From assembly GCF_000143415.4 (NCBI RefSeq), contig NW_003314349.1, positions 534,254-598,253 of the forward strand: 64,000 nt of DNA, read 5' to 3'. A program made the translations under genes and the position numbers. Below, piece after piece: positions 54,461 to 64,000 of this stretch. This stretch comes from Selaginella moellendorffii (taxonomy: Eukaryota; Streptophyta; Lycopodiopsida; Selaginellales; Selaginellaceae). The notes under the pieces were generated by a model. It saw nothing but the letters and a program-made list of their open reading frames with translations. It searched no databases and was not told the DNA's origin. How positions within the stretch are numbered: the stretch's first letter is position 1; the number at the start of each line of letters is the position of its first letter.

Positions 54461-54877
54461 GTGAGTTATGCTCAATTTTTCTTTTTTATTTTCGAATTTC
54501 AGGTATTTATTCTCATTATCCTCTGTCATTGTCCAGGATTTACCTTTATTAGCAAAAAAAACTCATAGCAGAGAAAGTCTAATAAATTATCATGATATCT
54601 TTACCGTCTTTGCTTCTCTAAACCCAACAGTTTTCATCCCAGCTGGAAAAAAGAAAATTCTTTAGTATTCTTTAGCTATTATAATTCTCAAAAGTTACTC
54701 TTCTTTATTTGTTTGGATTTGATTTGATTTTAAGATTTGGTATTGTTTTCTTAAAAAAGGTTAACCATATTCTAATATTAAAACTTATTTATTAAAATTA
54801 AAAGACAAATCGAGGAATATTTCACAATTATACTTAGTTTTTTTACTTGCTTAGATATGACTTACAAATAATTAAAT
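54461..54877. other. AT-rich spacer before the PPR cluster
   Basis: A/T-rich filler separates the PPR pseudogene from the intact gene at 54878. Nothing is recognised beyond homopolymer runs. Confidence 0.5.
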
Positions 54878-56086
54878 ATGGCGATCACCATCCCAGGCTG
54901 GGAGCTTTCAAGAGAGCTGTTGGCTTCTGCCATCCGAGATTGCAGGGATATGTGGAGCTTGAGGAGGGCACAGCATGACATACGGAGCTCCGGCTATGGT
55001 GGCTGCCGGTTTCTCGCGAATCTGCTGGTGGAGATGTTTGGGAAGCTCGGGAGTGTGAGGAGTGCCGAGGCCGCCTTCGCCACCATCGAGGAACCAAACG
55101 TTTACTCGTGGACGATTCTTCTCTGCGCTTATGCCCAGAATGGGCATCTTGATTCAGCGGAGGCGACGTTTTGGGCGATGCCGGATAGAACTCTTGTCAC
55201 TTGGAACGCTCTGTTAAGAGCTTACACGGAATGCGGGTGTTTGGAGGAGGCCCACGAAACGTTTCTTGAAATGCCCGAGCACAACCAAGTGTCATGGACG
55301 ATTTTGCTTCAAGGATATGCCCAAGCGGGGCATCTGGAGAATGCTAAGGTTTTGTTTGACAGAGTTCCAGTGAAAGACTTGATCTGCTTTAACGCGTTGA
55401 TTTCAGCATATGGCCAGCAAGGGTATCTATCAGAAGCCAAAAACCTCTTTGATGAAATGCCCATTGCGAGTTTGATCACCTGGAACAGCGTTCTTGTAGC
55501 ATATGCCCAAAACGGGCATATACGCGAAGCCAGGGAGCTCTTTGACGCGATGCCCGAGCAAAGCCTGGTTTCCTGCACCACCATTCTGCAGGCGTATGCC
55601 CAAAACGGGCATCTCAAAGAAGCCGCAAAGATGCATTCCTGGATGCTAGAACAGGACCACGTTTCGTGGAGCTGCATGGTATCAGCGCACGCTCACTTTG
55701 GACGCGGCAGGGACGCGATCGAGATGTTTCACGTCATGGTTTTGGAAGGATTTGAGGCATCGAAGGTTACTCTTCTCAGTCTTCTCATCGCTTGCAGCCA
55801 CACTGGGAAGCTCGAGAGGTGCCGCCAAGAGTTTGTGGGGATGGCTGGAGATTATTTGGTGATTCCTCGCTGCGAGCACTACTGCTGCATGGTGGACATC
55901 CTCGGTCGCGCTGGGCACCATGAGGAAGCCAAAGATCTCCTCTGGTCGATGCCTTTCGAGCCATCTCCAATCGCTTGGTCGGCCATGCTTGGGTCTCTGG
56001 TGATTCACAGCGATCGAGATCGAGGTGGTGAAGAGCTTGTCAAAGTGCGCATGCGAGTTCTGGAGCAGCAAAATTCCATCTTGTGA
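54878..56086 (+). CDS. PPR protein made of S-type repeats, 402 aa
   Basis: Intronless. After a ~75-residue non-repeat start, the protein is an array of ~31-residue S-type PPR motifs: YSWTILLCAYAQNGHLDSAE, WAMPDRTLVTWNALLRAYTE, SWTILLQGYAQAGHLENAK, FNALISAYGQQGYLSEAKNL and TTILQAYAQNGHLKEAAKM. It ends with an E1-like motif (YCCMVDILGRAGHHEEAKDL, WSAMLGSLVIHSD) and no DYW. Consecutive S-type repeats are a lycophyte style. Organellar RNA binding is expected, but no clear transit peptide is visible. Confidence 0.9.
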   Translation: MAITIPGWELSRELLASAIRDCRDMWSLRRAQHDIRSSGYGGCRFLANLLVEMFGKLGSVRSAEAAFATIEEPNVYSWTILLCAYAQNGHLDSAEATFWAMPDRTLVTWNALLRAYTECGCLEEAHETFLEMPEHNQVSWTILLQGYAQAGHLENAKVLFDRVPVKDLICFNALISAYGQQGYLSEAKNLFDEMPIASLITWNSVLVAYAQNGHIREARELFDAMPEQSLVSCTTILQAYAQNGHLKEAAKMHSWMLEQDHVSWSCMVSAHAHFGRGRDAIEMFHVMVLEGFEASKVTLLSLLIACSHTGKLERCRQEFVGMAGDYLVIPRCEHYCCMVDILGRAGHHEEAKDLLWSMPFEPSPIAWSAMLGSLVIHSDRDRGGEELVKVRMRVLEQQNSIL

Positions 56087-56122
56087 ATTTGGCAAAGCTT
56101 AATCGACAACAAGTTTGAGAAG

Positions 56123-57901
56123 ATGCGGCTCTTCGTTTTGCTTGTGGGTTTTGACGAGGTATATGTTTGTAACAAGCGAATCGAGAGCTATGGCAAAACT
56201 GGGGATTTGGAACACGCGCGAGCAGTGTTTGACAGCATTGTTGCAAAGGATGCCTTCTCGTGGTCGTGCATTTTACGAGCATATTGTCAAAACGGGCATT
56301 TTGTTCAGGCAAAAGAGCTCTTTGATTCCATGCCGCAACGAAACGTTGTTTGCCAGAACATTATTTTATCAGCGTTTGGAAGACATGGCCACTTTGGTGT
56401 TGTAAAGTCCTTTTTTGATAGCTTGCCTGAGGTTGATCTCGTTTCTTGGAACACTCTTCTCTCGGCTTATGCCACAAGAGGGTATTTTTACGATGCAAAA
56501 ACCATCTTTGATGAGATGCCTTACAGGGATCTCATCTCCTGGAACACACTCATTGGTGCATATGCCAAACAATCAAACTCAGCAGAGGCTAAGATCTTAT
56601 TTGATAAAAGCCCAGCGAGAAGTTTGGCCTCATGGTCTGCTTTGGTTTGCGCTTATGCCCGTAATGGCCAAATAGATATAGCCCAGTCCCTCTTTGATGC
56701 AATGCCGGAGAGGAATTTGGTAAGCTGGAATGCTTTGTTGTCTGGCTTTGGAAACTGTGGTGAGATCAAAAAAGCTAAAGCCATTTACAATAGGATGCCG
56801 GAACATGATCTAATTAGTTGGAATGCTTTGATTGCATTACTGGTAGCAAACTCCCAATTTGACGAAGCCAAGGAGTTGTTTTCTCGCATGCCCGAGCGCG
56901 ATTTGGCGACCTGGAACATTATGATTAATGTCTATTGCCAAGACGAAAACTTTAAGGAAGCAAAGTTTGTGTTTGACATGATGCCGGAGGCCGAGCTTAC
57001 ATCTTGGAACAGCTTGCTTTTAGCATATACCCGTTCTAGGCAAATGGATCTCGCAGAACATGTGTTTACTTCTATGCCTTTTCTCGACACCATTTCATGG
57101 ACGACGATGGTGGACGGCTACATTCGTGTTGAAAAGTTGGACAAGGCCAAGCAAGTTTTGGATAGGATGCCACAACTTGATGTGGTAGCTTGGACTGCTT
57201 GGTTCTCTGCGTATGCCATGGTTGGAGATCTGGAGATAGTGAAACAAAGCTTTGATGAGCTACATTTGCAAAAAGATATAGTGGTGTGGATTGCCTTGTT
57301 ATCTGCTTACGTACGCCGTGGCTGTCTCGATGAAGCTAAGAATACTTTCACTCAAATGCCTGAAAGGAGTTCAATCTGCTGGGCGATGATGATCACTGCG
57401 TGTGCCCAAAACAGGCATTTGAAAGACGCATTCTCGCTGTTCATGGAAGTTCCGGAGAATAGCTTGTGTGTTTGGAATGCAATGCTTGTGGCATATGCTC
57501 AGATGAGTTCGATATCTCGTTTGGAGCAGTTCTTTCAGGATATGCCCGAGCGAAGTGTAGTTGCATGGGGCGTGATGATAGCCAAGTTTGCTCTCGCCGG
57601 TGACATACTCGAGGCATTCCAAGTTTTTTACCATATGAAGATGGTGGATTTGCCCGACGAGGCTTGTTTCGTGTCGCTGCTAATCGCGTGTAGCCACGAA
57701 GGTGAAGTCTATCGAGGGAGAAGTTTGTTCGCATCTATGGTGGAAGATTATGGAATCACACCCACGAGACAGCACTACTGCTGCATGGTTGATTTGCTAG
57801 CCCGCGCCAAGCGTTTAGAGCACGCGAAAGAGCTCCTTAGTGCCATGCCATTTGAAGATAAATCATTCGGCTGGACATCAGTTATAAGTGCTCCATTGTA
57901 A
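56123..57901 (+). CDS. PPR protein made of S-type repeats, 592 aa
   Basis: Intronless. It starts 36 bp after the stop of the previous PPR gene. About sixteen 31-residue repeats follow, such as FSWSCILRAYCQNGHFVQAK, VSWNTLLSAYATRGYFYDAK, ISWNTLIGAYAKQSNSAEAK and TSWNSLLLAYTRSRQMDLAE, ending in CCMVDLLARAKRLEHAKELL and WTSVISAPL. The usual E-motif tail is cut short, and DYW is absent. The last two thirds are duplicated, in decayed form, at 61773-62892. The short leader is hydrophobic and could be part of an organelle signal. Confidence 0.9.
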   Translation: MRLFVLLVGFDEVYVCNKRIESYGKTGDLEHARAVFDSIVAKDAFSWSCILRAYCQNGHFVQAKELFDSMPQRNVVCQNIILSAFGRHGHFGVVKSFFDSLPEVDLVSWNTLLSAYATRGYFYDAKTIFDEMPYRDLISWNTLIGAYAKQSNSAEAKILFDKSPARSLASWSALVCAYARNGQIDIAQSLFDAMPERNLVSWNALLSGFGNCGEIKKAKAIYNRMPEHDLISWNALIALLVANSQFDEAKELFSRMPERDLATWNIMINVYCQDENFKEAKFVFDMMPEAELTSWNSLLLAYTRSRQMDLAEHVFTSMPFLDTISWTTMVDGYIRVEKLDKAKQVLDRMPQLDVVAWTAWFSAYAMVGDLEIVKQSFDELHLQKDIVVWIALLSAYVRRGCLDEAKNTFTQMPERSSICWAMMITACAQNRHLKDAFSLFMEVPENSLCVWNAMLVAYAQMSSISRLEQFFQDMPERSVVAWGVMIAKFALAGDILEAFQVFYHMKMVDLPDEACFVSLLIACSHEGEVYRGRSLFASMVEDYGITPTRQHYCCMVDLLARAKRLEHAKELLSAMPFEDKSFGWTSVISAPL

Positions 57902-57929
57902 AGGGTTTAAGGGTGTAAGTTATTAGGTC

Positions 57930-59093
57930 ATGGCAAAGCTTGGAAAGACGAGATGTGGTGCAAGGTCCGCTCCTTACGAAACCGGCGATAGCAAAAGCAA
58001 GAACTACCAGGTGGCGGAGAGTGTGAGCAGGCTGAGGCACGCTCTCGTTTATGACAATGGAAAAGTGTTGCATGTATGGGATATGGAAAGAGGATTTTGC
58101 AACTACAAGCTACCATATCCATCCCAGATCAAGGGTCATCTTTGCGGAGTCGCGGGTGGAATTCTCTTCTTCAAGGAGAACAGCAGCACTCAAACCATCT
58201 TTGCTTGGAACCCAGTGACTGGATTCGTAAAAGAGATTAATCTTCCATCGGTGGAGTCAGAGTTTCTAGTCATTGTCACGCCCAAGTCACACAGGCTCTG
58301 CAAGCTCAACCCGAGCCTGAAGCTCGAGGCAGTGGGTGCTCCCCCGGTGGAGGACTGGACGCGGATTTGCTACTTGGGCGAGAGGTTCAATGGAGACTCG
58401 GGCATCAAGCTCGAGTGCTCGCGACATGTGATGTATGCCAATGTCCTGGGCACGAGCTCGCTGCAACAGCTGGATGTTTTAGCGACAGGAAATCCAGTTA
58501 GAACAATCAGCTCTCCCAGGCCGTTCAAGGGGCGAAGCTTTCATCTTCCGCGAAGTGCTGGGAGCGTCAAGTATCGCTTCTTTCAGCTGGAGCAGGACGT
58601 GTTTGTGTGTGTTTCGATGCAGAGGCGCTTGCATTCCCAAGGTTGCGTGAGGATCTGGCTGTACAAGCCTGGTTGTCATGGTGGTGCAAAGAGTCTTAAA
58701 GGATCGTGCCATGCATGCCGTGTTGCAAAGACGGTCCACGGAAGTCACCTCGCTATGGAAGAACTTTGTGCATGCAGCAACAATGAGGACTGGGAAGACG
58801 TGTCAAAGTTGCCAGACAAGTACGTGCAGGGGTTATTGAAAGAGTCAATCTCGCAGGACGATGGTGCCGGCTGGTTTGCGTTTGGGATGGCCAACATTGT
58901 CTTGGTGGCATTTGTTTCCAAGAGTGGCGACTTGAGCTCTTGCAAGGAGGTGTTTCGCTTCGAGCTGGCGTTGAGAGAGTGGACCCGTGTGGCAAATCCA
59001 TTCAGAAGCTCTCGGGGTGTTAACTGGAACAACATGAGCTGCTGGTGTCCAAGTTCTTCCAATCTGGACATGGATTGGGGGTTGTGTCCTTGA
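57930..59093 (+). CDS. F-box-associated-domain-like protein, 387 aa (no F-box seen)
   Basis: Intronless; starts 28 bp after the PPR stop. The sequence has the feel of an F-box-associated/kelch-like beta-propeller: GHLCGVAGGILFFKENSSTQ, IFAWNPVTGFVKEINLPSVE (the common WNP-x-TG motif), YRFFQLEQDVFVCVSMQRRL, WFAFGMANIVLVAFVSKSGD and VFRFELALREWTRV. There is no N-terminal F-box in the frame, nor one upstream before the PPR gene. The function is unknown. A second, in-frame copy starts at 62921 with the same spacing from a PPR relic, so the pair was duplicated together. Confidence 0.7.
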   Translation: MAKLGKTRCGARSAPYETGDSKSKNYQVAESVSRLRHALVYDNGKVLHVWDMERGFCNYKLPYPSQIKGHLCGVAGGILFFKENSSTQTIFAWNPVTGFVKEINLPSVESEFLVIVTPKSHRLCKLNPSLKLEAVGAPPVEDWTRICYLGERFNGDSGIKLECSRHVMYANVLGTSSLQQLDVLATGNPVRTISSPRPFKGRSFHLPRSAGSVKYRFFQLEQDVFVCVSMQRRLHSQGCVRIWLYKPGCHGGAKSLKGSCHACRVAKTVHGSHLAMEELCACSNNEDWEDVSKLPDKYVQGLLKESISQDDGAGWFAFGMANIVLVAFVSKSGDLSSCKEVFRFELALREWTRVANPFRSSRGVNWNNMSCWCPSSSNLDMDWGLCP

Positions 59094-60029
59094 TGGATCA
59101 AGTAGTTCATAGAAGATCCTGGAGTGATACAGTTCTCTTTATGACGGAAATCTTACATCATATTAATATACAGCTTACCCTGTGGTTCATCTTACAACCC
59201 CAAAGTCAAGCTCTAAACGATAGACACACCCTCTACTTGGGCTTCTCACGAGCCCCTTAAACGTCTGCCAATTCAAACTTCTCAAATCCAAAACGGCGTC
59301 AATCCTCCTCTCCAAGCAGTTTACCGAGTGCCACCGAGTTCCATCATCTGGTCGATGTTGTCTTGCACCTTCTCATGAGGACCCTGCCAACAATTCACCA
59401 TTTTCCGGAATATGCTCATCTCCGTAGCCCATGATTTTTCACAATAGAATTGTGGAAGCGCACACCAAGCCAGTTTGAGAATTCTTGATCTTGAGGATGT
59501 CCTCTGATTGAACATGCTCAATCAACATAGCTCAAAATCCTCATGCCACTGCTCCATAATCATCCTTGCGACTTAGGAAGAATCGCTGGCATTTGCTCGC
59601 GTCCCCTAACCACTCCCAGAATCTTCCTCTTTGAGAACTTGGCCTCTATAATCGAGAACCGTCTAAACGAGCACCATTCTCCAAGCAAACACTACTCGCC
59701 TCGCTTTCCACCATTTCCAGCGTTCCTCTAGCTCGTTTGCGAGGGTAAGAGCGTCCACCATGCAGTGCTCGGCCAGGGACGAACTCCATGGCTGGTTTCA
59801 GCTGCGCAATCTCCAAGTATTGACACAGTTTGATTGACTTGTCAAATGAATATTAGGAAATCCAAAACCTTCGATCTGAGCGACTAAGAACATGTCGGAG
59901 AACTCTTAGAGCGCACGACTTACATTCGCGTGTCACCAAAATACAAAACCAAAGGTCCACTGAGGTTTTTACATGGAAAGGATGCGCATCTCGGCAAAAA
60001 AATAAAAAGAATACTGAACTCCAACCTTC
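59094..60029. other. Intergenic DNA between duplicated clusters
   Basis: This includes 3' flank of the preceding gene. A minus-strand frame at 59321-59521 (PQFYCEKSWATEMSIFRKMV) is open but unrecognised; it may be a relic exon. No other feature is seen. Confidence 0.4.
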
Positions 60030-61500
60030 TTAGACATTAAGCTGCTCCACCATATTATCCTTGAAGTAGATATCATGCTCTTTAGTGATAGCAACACCGT
60101 AGCGCGCACCTGGAGGCCACGAGATGGCCTTGTTCATCCGTGGATAGGCCACATGCCCAGCCAAGCCGGCCCAATCAAAGTTGACAATCTTGGCATCATA
60201 CTTGGGATATCCATCGGCTTCAACTGTTTGGGACTCACGGAGGAGGATATTGCAAAGCCTGAGATCACCGTGGACAAAGCCTTTGTTGTGACCAACATCG
60301 AGTGCCACCGCGATGCACTCAGTCAGCTTAGCAACGTGCCCCGCATCACCCTTTACATTCTTCACAACTTCATCAGCGGGAATCCATCCCTTCTCTCGAG
60401 TCAAGTACTCCATCCTGATCATCCTCACTCCATGCTTCTCAAAAACGTCACTGCGGAGCTCTGGTGCATATGGTAACCATGCCTTGTGTGCGTCCAAGCT
60501 GTACTTGGATACAAACTTGGCCACCTCCGGCTCGCCCTGACTGTTCTCGTAGCGAAATACAAGCTTGCCCTCCGCCAGCTGGTGCACAGAAGTCTCCTTG
60601 GCTATCGGCCATGGTATTGGTGGCGACTGTAGTGGTACCACCTTGTAGCCCTGAACGAAGCGATGGATTGCCCTCCATATCCTTTCTGTGGCTACCAGGT
60701 ATTCTTCAGGGCCGTAACACTTGGTCTCGGCAAAAGGTTCCGCCCAAACCTTGCCATTTTCGACAGTAGCTCCCCACACCCTCCAAAGCATACGACCGAC
60801 TTGGTTGTAATCCACCGTACAAAGTGCATGCCCTGAGGTAGCCATCCAGCACCTGGAAGTCCGGATCGCCAGCGTTGCCTGCTTGCGACTTGAATTAAAA
60901 AACAAGGCGAATGGACGTGGCCGTGTGTTGAATGCCATCCAGTTGAACTCGTCCCTGTAGCGTGAAGTACGGTGTGACAATCGCCTCTAGGTAGCGGCTG
61001 ACGAGTCCCTGAAGCATCGACTGAACCTCCTCCTCGTGACATTCCACATACTCGTCACTCTGCACCCATTTGCAGAATGCCTCCGCAAAGTCCATGTCCA
61101 CTTCCTCGGGAACACCTTATGTTGCATCCTGCTTGAACTTCGCGAACGCCTCGCAGACAAGTTGCAATGGCAAAGGAGGCTTTGCAAAGTCTGGCCTGTA
61201 GCAAAGAAATTTGGCCTCCCCAGCATCCTTGCCCTGGTAGTCCTTCCATACATTGAAGTCGGCAAGGTCTGAGGGAGTGTTGCCACGCTCGTCCGCTCCT
61301 GGCTTTTGTGCTTTCTTCCTCACCTGTTTCCACACAGAGTCAACGAACTGCCAGCTGCCCGTGGCCAGCAACGATTCCAGGGTCGCCGAGACCGCTTCTC
61401 GCAAGCCAGAACTGTCCCTTCTGGTCACGGGAATAGGGAACCTGTGGCTGCCGCTGCCACTGCTGCTCGCTGCGGAGCTCATTCTGCGTGTCTTCACCAT
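60030..61500 (-). pseudogene. Crinkler-type protein with kinase-like C terminus, broken
   Basis: The minus strand starts MVKTRRMSSAASSSGSGSHR at 61500 and reads through a helical region to an in-frame TAA near 61119. The same frame continues (GVPEEVDMDFAEAFCKW) to about 60970, then shifts twice. The C-terminal 250 residues are kinase-like: LVFRYENSQGEPEVAKFVS, a catalytic-loop HGDLRLCNILL, and KIVNFDWAGLAGH in place of DFG, followed by PPGARYGVAITKEHDIYF. This D-x-DWAG style of divergent kinase domain is common at the C terminus of Crinkler-family proteins. The stop and shifts make it a pseudogene unless unrecognised introns remove them. It sits between the two copies of the PPR/FBA cluster. 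Confidence 0.65.
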
Positions 61501-61772
61501 CCCTTGCACAACTTTTGCCTTTAAATAAGCTAGCCGGGTGAACTTTGCCTTTCTCCGAGACCGCGAGAGAAGGTCGAGCTCCTTTCCTGCTGCCGAGTTT
61601 CCGCAGTAAAACAGACCAATTCTGGCACCTGGATGAATGAAGGCAAGCCTCGCAAACACTTTTTTCCAGTTTGGACGAGCAAAATGCGTTCGAAGTTGGG
61701 GAAGAAATATAAGAAGAAAGACAACAATCCAAAGGAAGTTACACCACTTCGTGCATGATGCAACGCTTGGAA

Positions 61773-62892
61773 CAAAGCCCAGTCTCTCTTTCATGCAATG
61801 TCGGAGAGGAACTTGGTAAGCTGGAATGCTTTGTTGTCTGGCTTTGGAAACTGTGGTGCGATCAAAACAGCTAAAGCCATTTACAATATGATGCTGAAAC
61901 ATTATCTAATTACTTGGAATGCTTTGATTGCATTACTCGTAGCAAACTCCCAGTTTGACGAAGCCAAGGAGTTGTTATCTCGCATGCCCGAGCGCAATTT
62001 GACGACCTGGAACATTATGATTAATGTGTATTGCCAAGAAGAAAGCTTTAAAGAAGCAAAATTTGTGTTTGACATGGTGCCGGAAGCTGAGCTTACATCT
62101 TGGAACAGCTTTAGGATCTCGCAGAACATGTGTTTACGTCTATGCCTTTTCTCGACACCATTTCATGGACGATGATGGTGGGTGGCTACATTCGTGTTGA
62201 AAAGTTGGACAAGGCCAAGCAAGTTTTGGATAGGATGCCACAACTTGATGTGGTTGCTTGGACTACTTGGTTTTCTGCGTATACCATGGTTGGAGATCTG
62301 GAGATAGTGAAGCAAAGCTTTGATGGGCTACATTTGCAAAAAGATATAGTGGTGTGGATTGCCTTGTTATCTGCTTACGTACGGCGTGGCTGTCTCGATG
62401 AAGCTAAGAATACCTTCAATCAAATGCCTGAAAGGAGTTCAATCTGCTGGGCGAAGATGATCACTGCGTGTGCCCAAAACAGGCATTTAGAAGACACATT
62501 CTCGCTGTTCTTAGAAGTTCCGGAGAATAGCTTCTGTGTTTGGAATGCAATGCTTGTGGCATATATCTCGTTTGGAGCAGTTCTTTCAGGATATGCCCGA
62601 GCGAAGTGTAGTTTCATGGGGCGTGATGGTAGCCAAGTTTGCTCTCGCTGGTGACATACTCGAGGCATTCCAAGTTTTTGACCATATGAAGATGGTGGAT
62701 TTGCCCGACGAGGCTTGTTTCGTGTCGCTGCTAATCGGGAGAAGTTTGTTTGCGTCTATGGTGGAAGATTATGAATTCACATCCACGAGACAGCACTACT
62801 GCTGCGTGGTTGATTTGATAGCCCGCGCTAAGCGATTGGAGCACACGAAAGAGCTCCTTACTATCATAAATCCTTCGAGTGCTCCATTATAA
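61773..62892 (+). pseudogene. Decayed partial copy of the 592-aa PPR gene
   Basis: It matches 56680-57901 from an agcccagtc border to the shared end. At least four deletions of about 15-45 bp break it: after TSWNS, after LVAYI, after SLLIG, and before the final SAPL codons. Frames at 61798-62175, 62130-62654 and 62536-62892 are the pieces. The first two thirds of the parent's repeats are absent. Confidence 0.9.
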
Positions 62893-62920
62893 AGGGTTTA
62901 AGGGTGTAACTTATTAGGTC

Positions 62921-64000
62921 ATGGCAAAGCTTGGAAAGACGAGATGTGGTGCAAGGTACACTCCTTATGAAACCAGCGATAGCAAAAGCAAGAACTACCA
63001 GGTGGCGGAGAGTGTGAGCAGGCTGAGGCACGCTCTCGTTTATGACAATGGAAAAGTGTTGCATGTATGGGATATGGAAAGAGGATTTTGCAACTACAAG
63101 CTACCGTATCCATCCCAGATCAAGGGTCATCTTTGCGGAGTCGCGGGTGGAATTCTCTTCTTCAAGGAGAACAGCAACACTCAAACCATCTTTGCTTGGA
63201 ACCCAGTGACTGGATTCGTAAAAGAGATTAATCTTCCATCGGTGGAATCAGAGTTTCTAGTCATTGTCACGCCCAAGTCACACAGGCTCTGCAAGCTCAA
63301 CCCGAGCCTGAAGCTCGAGGCAGTGGGTGCTCCCCCGGTGGAGGACTGGACGCGGATTTGCTACTTGGGTGAGAGGTTCAATGGAGATTCGAGCATCAAG
63401 CTCGAGTGCTCGCGGCATCTGATGTACGCTAATGTCCTGGGCACGAGCTCGCTGCAACAGCTGGATGTTTTGGAAGCGACAGGAAATCCAGTTAGAACAA
63501 TCAGCTCTCCCAGGCCGATCAAGGGGCGAAGCTTTCATCTTCCACCAAGTGCTGGGAGCGTCAAGTATCGCTTCTTTCAGCTGGAACACGGCGTGTTTGT
63601 GTGTGTTTCGATGGAGAGGCGCTTGCATTTCCAAGGTTGCGTGAGAATCTGGCTGTACAAGCCTGGTTGTCATGGTGGTGCAAAGAATCGAAAAGGATCG
63701 TGTCATGCGTGCCGTGTTGCAAAGACGGTCCACGGAAGTCACCTCGCTATGGAAGAACTTTGTGTCTGCAGCAACAACGAGGACTGGGAGGATGTATCAA
63801 AGTTGCCAGACAAGTACGTGCATGGGTTGTTGAAAGAGTCAATCTCGCAGGACGATTGTGCCGGCTGGTTTGCGTTTGGGATGGCCAACACTGTCTTGGT
63901 GGCATTTGTTTCCAAGAGTGGCGACTTGAGCTCTTGCAAGGAGGTGTTTCGCTTCGAGCTGGCGTTGAGAGAGTGGAGCCGCGTGTCAAATCCATTCAGA
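62921..64000 (+). CDS. Second copy of the F-box-associated-domain-like protein (partial, runs off the window)
   Basis: It is open from the ATG at 62921 for 360 codons to the window edge with no stop. It is nearly identical to the protein at 57930-59093, with scattered substitutions (for example RYTPYETSD for RSAPYETGD) and one in-frame extra codon (DVLEATGNP for DVLATGNP). It includes WNPVTGFVKEINLPSVE and VFVCVSMERRL. The coding frame is preserved although the adjacent PPR copy is ruined. The final ~27 codons should lie just beyond the window. Confidence 0.85.
   Translation, partial: MAKLGKTRCGARYTPYETSDSKSKNYQVAESVSRLRHALVYDNGKVLHVWDMERGFCNYKLPYPSQIKGHLCGVAGGILFFKENSNTQTIFAWNPVTGFVKEINLPSVESEFLVIVTPKSHRLCKLNPSLKLEAVGAPPVEDWTRICYLGERFNGDSSIKLECSRHLMYANVLGTSSLQQLDVLEATGNPVRTISSPRPIKGRSFHLPPSAGSVKYRFFQLEHGVFVCVSMERRLHFQGCVRIWLYKPGCHGGAKNRKGSCHACRVAKTVHGSHLAMEELCVCSNNEDWEDVSKLPDKYVHGLLKESISQDDCAGWFAFGMANTVLVAFVSKSGDLSSCKEVFRFELALREWSRVSNPFR

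Noticed and set aside
1..64000. tRNA and rRNA genes
   Set aside because: I looked for tRNA cloverleaf motifs and rRNA blocks and saw none; the TGGTATCAGAGC at 7708 is a retroelement primer site, not a tRNA gene.

Overview
The window is nuclear DNA of a vascular plant, most probably a lycophyte of the Selaginella type. Intron-bearing genes have GC-rich exons and very short GT-AG introns, mostly 45-75 bp. There are many pentatricopeptide-repeat (PPR) genes, mostly intronless, and land-plant genes such as ORANGE, MIP3, SRR1, a plastid-type NusG factor and a class IV HD-ZIP. Long AT-rich gaps and decayed LTR retroelements separate compact gene clusters. The species is an inference; no database was searched.

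Layout. 1-7.3 kb is mostly relics: a Ty1/copia pol piece, a ghost of an HD-ZIP gene, a duplicated ~1 kb block with PPR remains, one intact two-exon aegerolysin-like gene (4081-4653), and PPR plus Crinkler-type NTPase pseudogenes. 7.6-10.9 kb is a decayed Ty3/gypsy chromovirus. 11.4-14.5 kb holds an intact Crinkler-type P-loop NTPase gene and a broken relative. 14.6-23.8 kb is gene-dense: SRR1, a two-B3-domain protein, an ATX1-type copper chaperone, two PPR genes and an F-box/LRR gene. 24.0-26.0 kb is a ten-exon PH plus VPS9-domain gene. 26.1-35.4 kb is a mosaic of duplicated and inverted segments. It contains a dead ORANGE copy, an ankyrin-like gene, PPR and NTPase fragments and an intact ORANGE gene. 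35.4-41.5 kb is a conserved housekeeping block: SEC13, MIP3, a plastid membrane protein, mL54 and TMEM208. After a 2.1 kb AT-rich gap come a NusG-like gene (43.7-44.8 kb) and an 11-exon class IV HD-ZIP gene (47.85-51.3 kb) with a long structured 3' region. 53.9-64 kb is a PPR plus F-box-associated-protein cluster, partly duplicated, with a broken Crinkler-type kinase-like gene between the copies.

Themes. The housekeeping genes serve the secretory pathway (SEC13, MIP3, TMEM208, a VPS9 Rab5-GEF candidate), plastids (ORANGE, NusG-like, the membrane protein) and the mitochondrial ribosome (mL54). Accessory sequence is dominated by gene duplication followed by decay through short deletions of about 10-50 bp. 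The observations I would follow first are the secreted aegerolysin-like gene, the 22-bp hairpin in the HD-ZIP 3' region, the intron-retaining antisense HD-ZIP ghost, the intact/dead ORANGE pair and the local Crinkler-type NTPase/kinase family.
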